A model generated the notes under the pieces. That model searched no databases. It saw only the letters and a program-made list of their open reading frames with translations, and was not told where the DNA came from. DNA of 61,681 nt from NCBI GenBank assembly GCA_934140355.1, contig CAKPBH010000001.1:1-61681 (forward strand). The letters run 5' to 3'. Position numbers and translations under genes: made by a program. Origin of the DNA: an uncultured Bacilli bacterium. Its GTDB lineage: Bacteria > Bacillota_I > Bacilli_A > RF39 > UBA660. Of the stretch, positions 9,182-17,716 are shown piece by piece (the first letter of the stretch is position 1; each line of letters begins with the position of its first letter).

Positions 9182-10354
9182 ATGAGTGAATATGATCAAA
9201 TTTTAAAAGAAAAGAAAATTTATCATGATCCTGTGGTAAAACGAAGTAAATACACTAAGTATGTCTATATTTATTTGGCTTCCTTATCCATTTTATTAAT
9301 CATTAGTTATTTGATTTATTATCACACAATTCTTTCCCCTATACATATTATTCAAAACGATTTATCTAACATTTTAACAAAATATCAAGAGGTTTATCAA
9401 AATTTTCTCCCACCTTCTTTATCGTCTGTTTCTAATTTAGAAGGAAGTATTGCTTTTAATGATATGACTTATAATTATGGACTGATAAAAGAAAAAAAGC
9501 GCTACGAATTAGAATTAGCAAATCAAGAGGGCTATATTCATTATCAAATGACATCTACTAATACGAAAATAGATTTATCATCTTTAGATCATCAACAAAT
9601 TACTCATTCAAATAAAATTGATCTATTGGGGTTAAAAAATCGAATGAACAATTTAATGAAAGAAAAAAAATACTTAAAAAGTTTTTACTTTGAAGGAAAA
9701 AAACCTATAGTAGAAATTAATTTTACTTTAACCGAAAAAGAGATTAATCAGATTTTAGCCGGAAATGGATTAACCGATGAGTATCATGTTATTGTAACCT
9801 TAAAAAATGATGCCATTAAAAATGAAATTCAATTAATAAAAGTGGTTATAAATAATAAAACGAAAAATCAAAGAAGTACTCTGGAATATGATAATCAAGA
9901 TCTTTTTTATACAAATTCTTCCAATCAAAAATATAAAATTTCTTTTTATCAACATCAAAAAGACTTTAGTATAAAAATTTACCAAGGAGAAGAACTTTAT
10001 AGTATATTTCTTGGTAAAGAATATGATAATAGTTATTCATATACTTATCAAATTATTAATAAAATATATAATATTAATTTATCTATTTCTAATCAAAAAG
10101 ATAATTATTCTTATCAAATAACACTAAAGAAAGGACAGAATAAAAATGTTTGGGAAGATAAGATGACAATTCAGTTAAAATTAAATTCTAAACCAGTCCA
10201 AACAGATAAAAATAAAGATTCTAAAGAAATTTCTTATCGTTCCCTAAATAAAGAGAAAAAAGAGTTATACCAAAAGAAAATAGAGGAGTTTTTTCTCCCT
10301 CTAAAAGAATTTTTTAATCAATACAAGCCCGATATCGATGATTTGAATTCCTAA
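9182..10354 (+). CDS. Membrane-anchored hypothetical protein, 390 aa
   Basis: I do not recognise this family. Residues about 24-48 form a single membrane helix (YVYIYLASLSILLIISYLIY), giving a short basic cytoplasmic N-terminus and a large outside part of about 340 residues. That part is rich in Asn, Lys, Ser and Tyr and is predicted to be beta-rich, with no cysteine and no anchor signal. AGGAGG sits at perfect spacing before the ATG, and an extended -10 (TGATATAAT) lies about 30 bases upstream. The last 54 bases overlap the end of the convergent CmpB-like gene. An envelope role is inferred from topology alone. Confidence 0.6.
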   Translation: MSEYDQILKEKKIYHDPVVKRSKYTKYVYIYLASLSILLIISYLIYYHTILSPIHIIQNDLSNILTKYQEVYQNFLPPSLSSVSNLEGSIAFNDMTYNYGLIKEKKRYELELANQEGYIHYQMTSTNTKIDLSSLDHQQITHSNKIDLLGLKNRMNNLMKEKKYLKSFYFEGKKPIVEINFTLTEKEINQILAGNGLTDEYHVIVTLKNDAIKNEIQLIKVVINNKTKNQRSTLEYDNQDLFYTNSSNQKYKISFYQHQKDFSIKIYQGEELYSIFLGKEYDNSYSYTYQIINKIYNINLSISNQKDNYSYQITLKKGQNKNVWEDKMTIQLKLNSKPVQTDKNKDSKEISYRSLNKEKKELYQKKIEEFFLPLKEFFNQYKPDIDDLNS

Positions 10355-10804
10355 AAAAAGATAAGATACTTTTTTAGGAATTTTTTTAATTAGCGGATCT
10401 AGTTTTTCTTTTAAATAAACTAAGTAGAATGTTCCCATGATTCCCCAAACAACAGATAATTCTAAACAAACATAACGGCCAAAATGAAATGATTTATTAG
10501 AATAATCCCATAATCTAACCCGAAATAAATGATATAAAATAACTCCTCCCAACCATTCCGTTAGAGAAAGAGTAATTCCAGCAAGAAAAAATGTAAAAAT
10601 GAATTTAAACCACTTATTGATTTTTAGTCTTTTCAATAAATATTTATCAATTGCATTTAGAATTAAAATACCAAAACCATAAACATAAGTTACAGGACCA
10701 AAACAAATTCCGCTATGCTTTTTACTTCCTTTAATTTTGTAAATTGTACTCTCTAAGAGAAAACCAAAGATAGAGTAAAGGATTAAACAATTGAAAGAAT
10801 ACAT
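10301..10804 (-). CDS. Multi-pass membrane protein of the CmpB family (PF06541-like)
   Basis: 167 residues with four to five hydrophobic segments. The combination FGFLLESTIYK, GPVTYVYGFG, and GGVILYHLFRVRLWDYS followed by GRYVCLELSVVWGIMG is characteristic of the 'putative ABC-transporter type IV' family, whose real function is unknown. The ATG at 10804 follows GAGGTGA. Its C-terminal 18 codons overlap the end of the convergent hypothetical gene, and the shared terminator hairpin lies inside this coding sequence. Confidence 0.75.
   Translation of the reverse strand: MYSFNCLILYSIFGFLLESTIYKIKGSKKHSGICFGPVTYVYGFGILILNAIDKYLLKRLKINKWFKFIFTFFLAGITLSLTEWLGGVILYHLFRVRLWDYSNKSFHFGRYVCLELSVVWGIMGTFYLVYLKEKLDPLIKKIPKKVSYLFLGIQIIDIGLVLIKKFF
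10346..10387 (+). terminator. Hairpin terminator within overlapping convergent gene ends
   Basis: AATTCCTAAAAAAG (from 10346) pairs with CTTTTTTAGGAATT (to about 10383) and a T-run follows. It terminates the plus-strand gene while encoding the C-terminal part of the minus-strand one. Confidence 0.7.
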
Positions 10805-10830
10805 AAAATCACCTCAAGTTCATTATGCGC

Positions 10831-10872
10831 AAAAAAGAAGAATAATATTCAAGAAATACTATTCTTCTTTTC
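10831..10872 (-). terminator. Terminator of the SASP gene
   Basis: AAAAGAAGAATA and TATTCTTCTTTT form a stem just downstream (minus strand) of the spore-protein stop codon. Confidence 0.75.
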
Positions 10873-10893
10873 GTTTTGATACATATTTGATAC

Positions 10894-11106
10894 TTATTTT
10901 GTTTGGTTATAGTTAGAACCACTTAAATGACTTTCTCCTAATTTAACTAATCTTTTAGTGATTTCACCACCAACTGATCCGTTAGCTCTAGAAGTAGCAT
11001 CTGGTCCAAGGTTAACACCAAATTCGTTAGCGATTTCGTATTTCATTCTTTCGATGGCTTGCTTTGCACCTGGAACTACCATTTTGTTATTGTTTTGGCT
11101 GTTCAT
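10894..11106 (-). CDS. Alpha/beta-type small acid-soluble spore protein (SASP)
   Basis: 70 residues. SASPs coat spore DNA, protect it from UV and heat, and are degraded at germination. Both family blocks are present: the first helix with the germination-protease region (ERMKYEIANEFGVNLGPDAT) and the second (GSVGGEITKRLVKLGE). The start is ATG 11106, because AGGAGGTG ends six bases upstream; the GTG at 11115 is part of that site. It is a single-gene unit with its own terminator. This gene is the best evidence that the organism forms spores. The family match is very clear despite the short length. Confidence 0.92.
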   Translation of the reverse strand: MNSQNNNKMVVPGAKQAIERMKYEIANEFGVNLGPDATSRANGSVGGEITKRLVKLGESHLSGSNYNQTK

Positions 11107-11179
11107 TATGTTCACCTCCTACACTAATAGGTTGTGAACTTTTAATAATTTAATACGCAAAATCAATTGGAAATTTTTG

Positions 11180-12367
11180 TTAAAAATGAAATTTTTGTTC
11201 TTTTTGATTTTGATAAATTTTTATCGTTTCTATGTGATTAACTGCCTCCTCAATTAAAGCAGTGTAATTTATCTTATTTTCATACTCTATAGCTTTTTCT
11301 AAAACTGGCTGAATGACTGGATGTTTCGGCAGAAAAATTGTACAGCAATCTTCATAGGGTAGAATAGAAGTTTCATAAGTTCCAATTTTTTTGGCGATTT
11401 CAATAATTTCTAACTTATCTAAACAACTGACTGGACGAATCACTGGAATATTAGTCACTTGATTAATGACTGACATACTTGGTAGCGTTTGACTAGCAAC
11501 TTGTCCGACCGACTCCCCATTAATAAGAACATAGGCGTGTTGTTTTTTTATCACTTTTTCGCTTATTCGATACATCATTCTGCGCATGATGGTAATCATA
11601 TAATTGGGATTCATATTTTGATAAATCGCTTCTTGAATCTTGGTAAAATTAACAACATGAAGTTGAATATCAGGTTGATATTGAGCAAGTTCTTCCACTA
11701 ATTTTTTTACTTTATTTTTAGCCATTTCTGATGTATGAGGAGGCGATTCAAAATATAAACACTCAATTTTTATTCCTCTTTTCATCGCCATATAACCTGC
11801 AACAGGAGAATCGATCCCACCAGATAACATTAAAATTCCCTTACCAGCAACTCCAGTAGGATAACCGCCAGCCCCTTTAAATTCCTGTCCATAAATATAG
11901 GTAAACTGTTCTCTAATTTCTAATTTTAATGTATATTCTGGATGATGAACATCTACAGAAACATTGTTTTTGTTTTTTAAAATTAAGCCACCTACAATAG
12001 CATTTAGTTCCATACTAGAAATGGGAAATTGTTTATTACTTCTTTTGGTTTCTACTTTAAAAGTTTTAAAATTTAGCGCATTTACCACTTCTAAAATATT
12101 TTCTTTTAACTGTTCAATACTATTATTACTTTGATAAGCAATAACTATACGATGGATACCAAATATTTTTTTTAATTTTTCAATGATAATCTCCATTCGG
12201 CTTTCATCTTTTACTTCAATAAACATTCTTACTCGATTTTTAGAGATAGAAATATCCTCCCCTTGTAAACTTTTTTGAATATTTGTATATAATGTTTGAA
12301 TAAATAAATTTCGATTTTGTTTTTTTGTTGTTAATTCTCCATATTGAATCAAAATTACTTTTTTCAT
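11180..12367 (-). CDS. thiI: tRNA 4-thiouridine sulfurtransferase ThiI
   Basis: 395 residues. ThiI adenylates and thiolates U8 of tRNA and can supply sulfur for thiazole synthesis. Visible features are the N-terminal ferredoxin-like domain, a THUMP domain (about 60-160), the PP-loop SGGIDS (about 182-187) and the acceptor region with CLDKLEIIEIAKKIGTYE. There is no C-terminal rhodanese domain, as in the Bacillus-type enzyme. GAGGTGAC precedes the ATG. The cysteine desulfurase that usually sits beside thiI in Firmicutes is not adjacent here. Confidence 0.93.
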   Translation of the reverse strand: MKKVILIQYGELTTKKQNRNLFIQTLYTNIQKSLQGEDISISKNRVRMFIEVKDESRMEIIIEKLKKIFGIHRIVIAYQSNNSIEQLKENILEVVNALNFKTFKVETKRSNKQFPISSMELNAIVGGLILKNKNNVSVDVHHPEYTLKLEIREQFTYIYGQEFKGAGGYPTGVAGKGILMLSGGIDSPVAGYMAMKRGIKIECLYFESPPHTSEMAKNKVKKLVEELAQYQPDIQLHVVNFTKIQEAIYQNMNPNYMITIMRRMMYRISEKVIKKQHAYVLINGESVGQVASQTLPSMSVINQVTNIPVIRPVSCLDKLEIIEIAKKIGTYETSILPYEDCCTIFLPKHPVIQPVLEKAIEYENKINYTALIEEAVNHIETIKIYQNQKEQKFHF

Positions 12368-13133
12368 CCATTGTCACCTCACTTCTTTATTCATTATAAA
12401 AATAAATATAATCTGTGTCAACCAAAAAGAATAAACAAGTCTATTATAAAAAAGGGAAGCATTATCATTAAGAAAAAATGTTTCTTCAAATTTTAAAGAA
12501 CCATAAAAAGAAAAATTTTTGTATATGCATGCCAATTTTATAAAAATTTGTTTCTATTCCCAGTTTAGTTTAACAGATAAATTCTTTATCTTAAAGAACG
12601 AATTGAATTCGCAATTTTAAAAATAGAGGAAATAAATTTATTTTTTTCTTCTCAAACCTAGAGATATCTTAAACCACACCGAAAATGCCTTTTTCCAATC
12701 AAAATTTTTTGCCTAAAAATACTAGTTTTCAAGCAATTACCTAATTGTAATTTGGATGTGTAAACTGGATAAAGAAATAATAATATTTTTTACAAATATG
12801 AATAATGAATAAATGTAGTAGCATATAAAGTGTATTTAAGATAATTCTTTTAACCCATAGAATCATTCTTTTAATTGTTTTTCCTACATAACCTTGTTTT
12901 TCCTTCTTGTTAAGTATTTTTGAGATTTTAAGTAAACGCAGAGTCTAAAAGAATCGCAATGACCTCAACTACCAACTTATATCCTAAAACAATTTATAAC
13001 AAAAAAAATTTACCATCTTTTGATTTTCAAATTAAACAGTTACCATTCAAGTAATTCTCATCTTTTGTTTGACAAGACTTCTTTAAAATGATATGATGAG
13101 GATGATTTTAGGATTAGAATAAAGAGGTTAAAG
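12368..13133. other. Gene-poor region upstream of the AarF gene
   Basis: About 700 bp, very AT-rich, without a supported gene. The minus strand has an open stretch of roughly 60 codons (about 12735-12925) preceded in another frame by a few more sensible-looking codons, but it has no start or ribosome site and is not recognisable. It may be a decayed gene. The right end carries the AarF promoter. Confidence 0.4.
13069..13097 (+). promoter_or_regulatory. Consensus promoter of the AarF-like gene
   Basis: Perfect TTGACA (13069-13074), a 17-base spacer and TATGAT (13092-13097), 36 bases before the ATG. Confidence 0.85.
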
Positions 13134-14675
13134 ATGAATAGTAATGAATTAAAACGTTTAGAAGAAATGAAAAGTATTTTACTTAAGTATGATTTAAAAA
13201 AGGGATTGACCCCAGAAAAAGCCAAATCAATTTTAGAAGAACTAGGACCAACTTTTATTAAATTAGGGCAAATTTTATCCACGAGAATTGATTTAATTCC
13301 AAAAGAATACTGTGAACAATTCTCTCATCTTCGAGGAAATACAAAACCATTAGAAAAAGAAGAAATTGTTGCTATTTTAAAAGAAAATTATGAAGACATC
13401 CATGCGGTTTTTTCGAAAATCGATCAATGTATTGGTTCTGCTTCAATAGCACAAGTCCATTTAGCAACCCTAACAAACAATCAGCAAGTAATTATTAAAG
13501 TTTGTAGACCAAATGTTTATCAAAAAATGGAAATGGACGTCCATTTAGCTAAAAAATTGATTCGCTTAACCCATCTTAATCAATTAATTAAAGTGATGGA
13601 TCTCAATTTAATGCTAGACGAGATGTTAGCGGTTGCTAAGGAAGAAAGTAACCTTTTAGTAGAGTGCGAACATATAACTAAATTTCGAGAGCTTAATCAA
13701 AATCATCCTTTTATTGATGTTCCCATTGTTTATCGCGAATATTGCACAAAACAAGTTATGGTAATGGAATATATTAAAGGAATAAAAATTAATGATATTT
13801 CTGCCTTAAAAAGTAGGGGATATGATTTAAAAAAATTATCTTATTCCCTTAGTGATAATTATATGAAACAAGCCCTTGTGGATGGCTTTTTCCACGCTGA
13901 TCCTCATCCAGATAATATTTTAATTAGAGACGAGAAAATTACTTATATTGATCTAGGCATGGTAGGCGTTTTATCAAAAAATGAGAGAGAGTTATTAAAA
14001 AAATGTATTAAAAATATTATGTCCGAGGACTATTATGAGGTATCCAAGATTCTACTGATGATGTCAAATGCTACAAAAGAGATTGATATGACAAAACTTA
14101 CCCAAGATGTTTCTTCTATCCTAAGGGAATATTCCTTAAAAGATTTAGCAGAAATTGATACCGCTAAATTTATCTCTAGCATGTTTAAGATGCTTCAAAA
14201 AAACGGTTTGAAACTTCATTCTTCTATCACAATGTTGATTCGAGGAATATGTGTAATTGAAGCAACTTTGGAAATTTTAAATCCAAATCTTAATTTAATT
14301 GAAGTGATGATGAATTATGTTTTTAAAGAAAAAATTACACTCGATTCTTCAAAAATAATCAATCAAGCAAAACAACTCGCCAAAAGTACAAAGAGTATAT
14401 TAGATTTACCAAATGAAGCCAATCAATTTTTAAAGTATTTTAATCAAGGAGATGGACACGTTAAAATTGAAATGTCAGCCTCAAGCAAGCAAGTTGATAA
14501 ATTAGAAAAATTATTACATGAATTTATTATTGGCATGATTGATGCAAGCTTAATTTTAGCTTATAGCCTGCAGAGTGATCAAAAAGTTCAAAGAGTACTT
14601 TTATATTTTATTTTATTTCTTTCACTTTGGTTGTTTATCAAAATGCTAATCGATCATATTCATCGGGGATATTAA
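13134..14675 (+). CDS. AarF/UbiB/ABC1-family atypical kinase
   Basis: 513 residues. Family hallmarks are the KxGQ-type motif (FIKLGQILSTRIDLIP, about 41-56), the Ala-rich nucleotide loop (GSASIAQVH), the VMEYIKG hinge, the catalytic FFHADPHPDNILI and the metal motif YIDLGMVG. Two hydrophobic helices close the C-terminus (FIIGMIDASLILAYS and LLYFILFLSLWLFIKML), placing it at the membrane. In Gram-negatives UbiB supports ubiquinone synthesis; the role in anaerobic Firmicutes is unknown, perhaps in prenyl-lipid handling. AGAGG precedes the ATG. It overlaps the convergent amidase gene by four bases. Confidence 0.88.
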   Translation: MNSNELKRLEEMKSILLKYDLKKGLTPEKAKSILEELGPTFIKLGQILSTRIDLIPKEYCEQFSHLRGNTKPLEKEEIVAILKENYEDIHAVFSKIDQCIGSASIAQVHLATLTNNQQVIIKVCRPNVYQKMEMDVHLAKKLIRLTHLNQLIKVMDLNLMLDEMLAVAKEESNLLVECEHITKFRELNQNHPFIDVPIVYREYCTKQVMVMEYIKGIKINDISALKSRGYDLKKLSYSLSDNYMKQALVDGFFHADPHPDNILIRDEKITYIDLGMVGVLSKNERELLKKCIKNIMSEDYYEVSKILLMMSNATKEIDMTKLTQDVSSILREYSLKDLAEIDTAKFISSMFKMLQKNGLKLHSSITMLIRGICVIEATLEILNPNLNLIEVMMNYVFKEKITLDSSKIINQAKQLAKSTKSILDLPNEANQFLKYFNQGDGHVKIEMSASSKQVDKLEKLLHEFIIGMIDASLILAYSLQSDQKVQRVLLYFILFLSLWLFIKMLIDHIHRGY

Positions 14676-15334
14676 TTTTCATTAAAATATTTTTCAATAC
14701 CCTTGGCAATATTTTTGATTAGAATATCTTGATATTCTTCTTGCCTAATTTTATAATTGTCGTTAGGATTGCTAATAAATCCGGCTTCTACTAGTACTCC
14801 TGGAACTTTTAATTTAGAGTACATGTAGTAGCCATTTTCTTTTTTATATTCTCTTACATTTTTCATATTTTCTTTCATCGTATTAGTAATTACTTCTGCT
14901 ACTTTTTTATTTTCCTTTAAAACATTACTATAAAAAATTTGAATACCATTCCATTTTTGACTTGGACTAGCATTTAGATGCATAGAAATATATAAATCAC
15001 AAGAAGATTGGTTAATTAATTTAACACGACCATATAAATCATTTCTTTTTCTATTACTTTTACTAGTGGCCAAGTCATAGTCCCCAGTTCTTGTATAATA
15101 TACCATTGCCCCTTTTTCTTTAAGAAATGTTCCAAGCTTTTTTCCTAGAAGTAAATTCATATCTTTTTCGTAGAAGTTTTTTGAAATAGCACCAGAATCT
15201 GGACCACCGTGACCAGGATCAATATAGATTGTTTTCCCTAATAGAGTATAGTCTTTTGTTGCTGCGTTTGCTTTTGAAAAACAAAAAATACTTAATAAGA
15301 ATAACGCTAGAATGAAAGTTTTATATTGTTTCAT
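14672..15334 (-). CDS. cwlD: N-acetylmuramoyl-L-alanine amidase, CwlD-like
   Basis: 220 residues. Amidase_3 enzymes hydrolyse the MurNAc-L-Ala bond using zinc. A signal peptide (about 1-24) precedes the domain. Zinc and catalytic motifs are IDPGHGGPDSGA, EKDMNLLL (second ligand Glu), SMHLNASP (His) and the catalytic Glu in VLVEAGFISNPND. Size and single-domain layout match CwlD, which with a deacetylase makes the muramic lactam of spore cortex; a general wall amidase is the alternative. The ATG at 15334 is preferred because AGGTGA lies before it; the GTG at 15343 overlaps that site. Confidence 0.8.
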   Translation of the reverse strand: MKQYKTFILALFLLSIFCFSKANAATKDYTLLGKTIYIDPGHGGPDSGAISKNFYEKDMNLLLGKKLGTFLKEKGAMVYYTRTGDYDLATSKSNRKRNDLYGRVKLINQSSCDLYISMHLNASPSQKWNGIQIFYSNVLKENKKVAEVITNTMKENMKNVREYKKENGYYMYSKLKVPGVLVEAGFISNPNDNYKIRQEEYQDILIKNIAKGIEKYFNEN

Positions 15335-15436
15335 GGATTTCACCTATTTTAATTATATGCAACGTTTTTTTATTTACTTGCGACAAATCGACAAAATTTA
15401 GATTTATTTTATGATATCTTTTTTTTGGTGATAAAA

Positions 15437-15904
15437 TTGAAGAAAATGTTAAAAAAAGGACTTATGCCTATATTTCTATCAGTAGTTTGTGGAGCAATTT
15501 GCGGAAAACTGGTTTATCAGATTTATGACAAGAAAATAGACGAAGATATTATGGGAGAGAAAATCTATTTAATACAAGCTGGCGCCTATTCTAGTTATGA
15601 TAATATGGTTACGAATACTTCTTTAGATAATTATATTTATTATCAAGATAAAGATGGATTATTTAAATCAATTATTGGTTTAACCGAAGATAAAAAGAAT
15701 ATTGAATTAATCAAAAATACTTATCAAGATGAAGTTTTAGTTAGTGAATATTATTCTAAAGATTTAGAATTAAATCAAAAAATCAAAGAATATGATAAAC
15801 GAATTAGTACTAGCAAAAATCCAGATGAAGTGAAGAGTATTGTTTTAGAAATGTTAACGCTATATAAAGATAAGGAAGCAACTTTAACCCAAATAGTATC
15901 TTAA
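15437..15904 (+). CDS. Membrane-anchored SPOR-like domain protein
   Basis: About 155 residues. An N-terminal membrane helix (about 6-27: GLMPIFLSVVCGAICGKLVY) is followed by a segment resembling a SPOR domain (IYLIQAGAYSSYDNM and DGLFKSIIGLTEDKKN). SPOR domains bind denuded peptidoglycan at division or sporulation septa. A charged helical tail completes the protein. The start is uncertain: TTG 15437 fits GGTGAT (15427-15432) best, while ATG 15446 is the alternative. The divergent cwlD-like gene next door supports a link to wall remodelling or sporulation. Confidence 0.6.
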   Translation: MKKMLKKGLMPIFLSVVCGAICGKLVYQIYDKKIDEDIMGEKIYLIQAGAYSSYDNMVTNTSLDNYIYYQDKDGLFKSIIGLTEDKKNIELIKNTYQDEVLVSEYYSKDLELNQKIKEYDKRISTSKNPDEVKSIVLEMLTLYKDKEATLTQIVS

Positions 15905-15941
15905 ATCATTATTTTGTGATAAACTAATAATGGTGATATAA

Positions 15942-17156
15942 ATGAAAGAAAAATATATTGAATTATTACTTGAAAAATGTGTAGATAAGAATAGTAAAAT
16001 ATTATTTATATATTACAATAAAGAAATTTATCCCTTTGTTGAGCAACTAGTTCGCCGGGCTAAAGAAAAAGGGATTGAGGAAGTGTATTTAGATGTTGAG
16101 GATATTTATTATACCCATGATTTATTAAAAAATAGTACAAAGGAAGAGATTAGTAATAACGCCTATTTTGACCAATCGATTTGGGATGTTTACGCGAAAA
16201 AAGGAGCTAGTTTTTTAATATTTGAAACAGAATATCCTAATCTTATGGAAGATATTGATACACAACGCATTTCATTGGCTGCCAAAAAGAAAAATGACTC
16301 AAGACCATTTTATAAAAAGTTAGTAAGAGAGTGTAAACTTTCTTGGTGTATTGCTGCTTATCCAGGAAAACTTTGGGCAGACTCCTTATTTTCTACACCT
16401 GATAGTTATGAAAAATTAGAAAACGCTATTTTTCAAGTTTGTATGATAAATCAAGAAGATCCACTTGCCTGTTGGGATAATCAATTGAAAAAAGCAGAAG
16501 ACATGATTACCATTTTAAATCATATGAATTTAGAAAAACTACATTATTCTAATTCACTAGGAACCTCTTTAGATATTTATTTACCAGATAATTATTGTTT
16601 CTCTAGCGCAAAAGATAACGACGTCATTGTAAATATGCCTTCTTATGAAGTTTTCACAAGTCCTCATTATCTAAAGACAGAAGGAATTGTTTATAGTTCA
16701 AAGCCATTAAATTATAATGGCAAAATTGTTGATAAGTTCTTTCTAAAATTTATGAATGGTAAAGTAGTAGATTATGGTGCCAAAGTGGGGGAGGATGTTT
16801 TAAAGTCGATTATAGAAAGAGATTTGCATAGTTGCTATTTGGGAGAATGTGCCTTAGTTCCTTATGATAGTCCTATTTCTAATTTAAACATGACATTTGG
16901 AACAACTCTAATAGACGAGAATGCTTCTTGTCATTTGGCTTTGGGAGCGGGATTTGCAGAATGTTTAGTTGATGGACTTTCCCTTAATGAGATAGAACTT
17001 TTAAAAAGAGGAATCAATTGTTCAAAGACACACGTTGATTTTATGATTGGAACAAGCGATTTATCGATTGTTGGACTAACGAAAGATAAGCAAGAAGTAT
17101 TGATTTTTAAAAATGGGAATTTCAATATAACCGAAAAAAATGAGTATATTCGCTAG
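15942..17156 (+). CDS. M29-family aminopeptidase (AmpS/PepS type)
   Basis: 404 residues. M29 peptidases are cytoplasmic metalloenzymes with a cocatalytic metal pair that remove N-terminal residues from peptides. The C-terminal catalytic half is diagnostic: LGECALVPYDSPISNLN, TTLIDENASCHLALGAGF and THVDFMIGTSDL contain the metal-binding Glu, His and Asp residues. The N-terminal half shows the usual divergent alpha/beta fold. GGTGAT sits before the ATG. The gene starts 37 bases after the SPOR-like gene, and yidD begins inside its last codons, suggesting one operon. Confidence 0.9.
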   Translation: MKEKYIELLLEKCVDKNSKILFIYYNKEIYPFVEQLVRRAKEKGIEEVYLDVEDIYYTHDLLKNSTKEEISNNAYFDQSIWDVYAKKGASFLIFETEYPNLMEDIDTQRISLAAKKKNDSRPFYKKLVRECKLSWCIAAYPGKLWADSLFSTPDSYEKLENAIFQVCMINQEDPLACWDNQLKKAEDMITILNHMNLEKLHYSNSLGTSLDIYLPDNYCFSSAKDNDVIVNMPSYEVFTSPHYLKTEGIVYSSKPLNYNGKIVDKFFLKFMNGKVVDYGAKVGEDVLKSIIERDLHSCYLGECALVPYDSPISNLNMTFGTTLIDENASCHLALGAGFAECLVDGLSLNEIELLKRGINCSKTHVDFMIGTSDLSIVGLTKDKQEVLIFKNGNFNITEKNEYIR

Positions 17157-17379
17157 ATTTTCTTGCTTCCTCATCCTTCTTTACCAAAAAATTCCCGGTC
17201 CTTGGCACAATCACTGTCGCTATTTTCCCACTTGTTCGTCTTATGCACTAGAGGCAATTCAACGCTACGGTTTTTTCTACGGCTGGTTTTTGGCCTTAAA
17301 GCGAATTGCTAGATGTACCCCATGGGGAGGGGAAGGATACGATCCAGTACCTCTTTCCAAAAAAAAGAAAACAAAATAG
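17140..17379 (+). CDS. yidD: Membrane protein insertion efficiency factor YidD
   Basis: 79 residues. The whole family pattern is present: LLYQKIPGPWHNHCRYFPTC with the conserved cysteines, SSYALEAIQRYGFFYGWFLA, and RCTPWGGEGYDPVP, then a lysine-rich tail. YidD assists YidC-dependent membrane insertion. The start overlaps the M29 gene by 17 bases, which implies translational coupling, and the ribosome site is weak. It is usually found beside rnpA/yidC, so this location is atypical. Confidence 0.93.
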   Translation: MSIFARFSCFLILLYQKIPGPWHNHCRYFPTCSSYALEAIQRYGFFYGWFLALKRIARCTPWGGEGYDPVPLSKKKKTK

Positions 17380-17414
17380 AAAAAAATTATTATCAATCTT
17401 TCTCTATTTTGTTT
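17368..17414. terminator. Bidirectional terminator between yidD and ferredoxin
   Basis: AAAACAAAATAG and CTATTTTGTTTT form an AT-rich stem flanked by A-runs and T-runs. It overlaps the ends of both genes. Confidence 0.65.
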
Positions 17415-17604
17415 TTTCTAATTCAATTGCCTGTGTAGGACAATACTCTATAGCTGTCTCTACAGTCTTTGCATCTTCATCTTTAATGTCATCAACTATT
17501 ACCTCAGCAATACCTTCGTCATTAAAATCAAAAATTTTTTGATTGGTTAAAGAAACACAACTGCCACATCCTATACATTTTTCTGAAATTACTTTTGCTT
17601 TCAT
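17404..17604 (-). CDS. Single-cluster [4Fe-4S] ferredoxin
   Basis: 66 residues. Three cysteines in CIGCGSC and a fourth in the C-terminal CPTQAI match a one-cluster ferredoxin of the Bacillus/Clostridium type; a second CxxC pair is absent. An acidic surface (DDIKDEDAKTVETAIEY) is typical for docking to redox partners. It is a cytoplasmic electron carrier. The ATG at 17604 is chosen because GAGGA directly abuts the upstream ATG at 17610 and is six bases from this one. It is monocistronic. Confidence 0.9.
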   Translation of the reverse strand: MKAKVISEKCIGCGSCVSLTNQKIFDFNDEGIAEVIVDDIKDEDAKTVETAIEYCPTQAIELEKTK

Positions 17605-17716
17605 TGACATTCCTCACTTTCTAAGATATCATAGCAATTAATTTGATAAAAATCAAGAAAATTATTTTAATTTAGGAAAAAATATGCTATGATAATTAAG
17701 AATAAGAGGTGGCGTT

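Noticed and set aside
12735..12925. Open stretch of about 60 codons on the minus strand
   Set aside because: No start, no ribosome site and no recognisable motif; noted only as possible decayed coding sequence.
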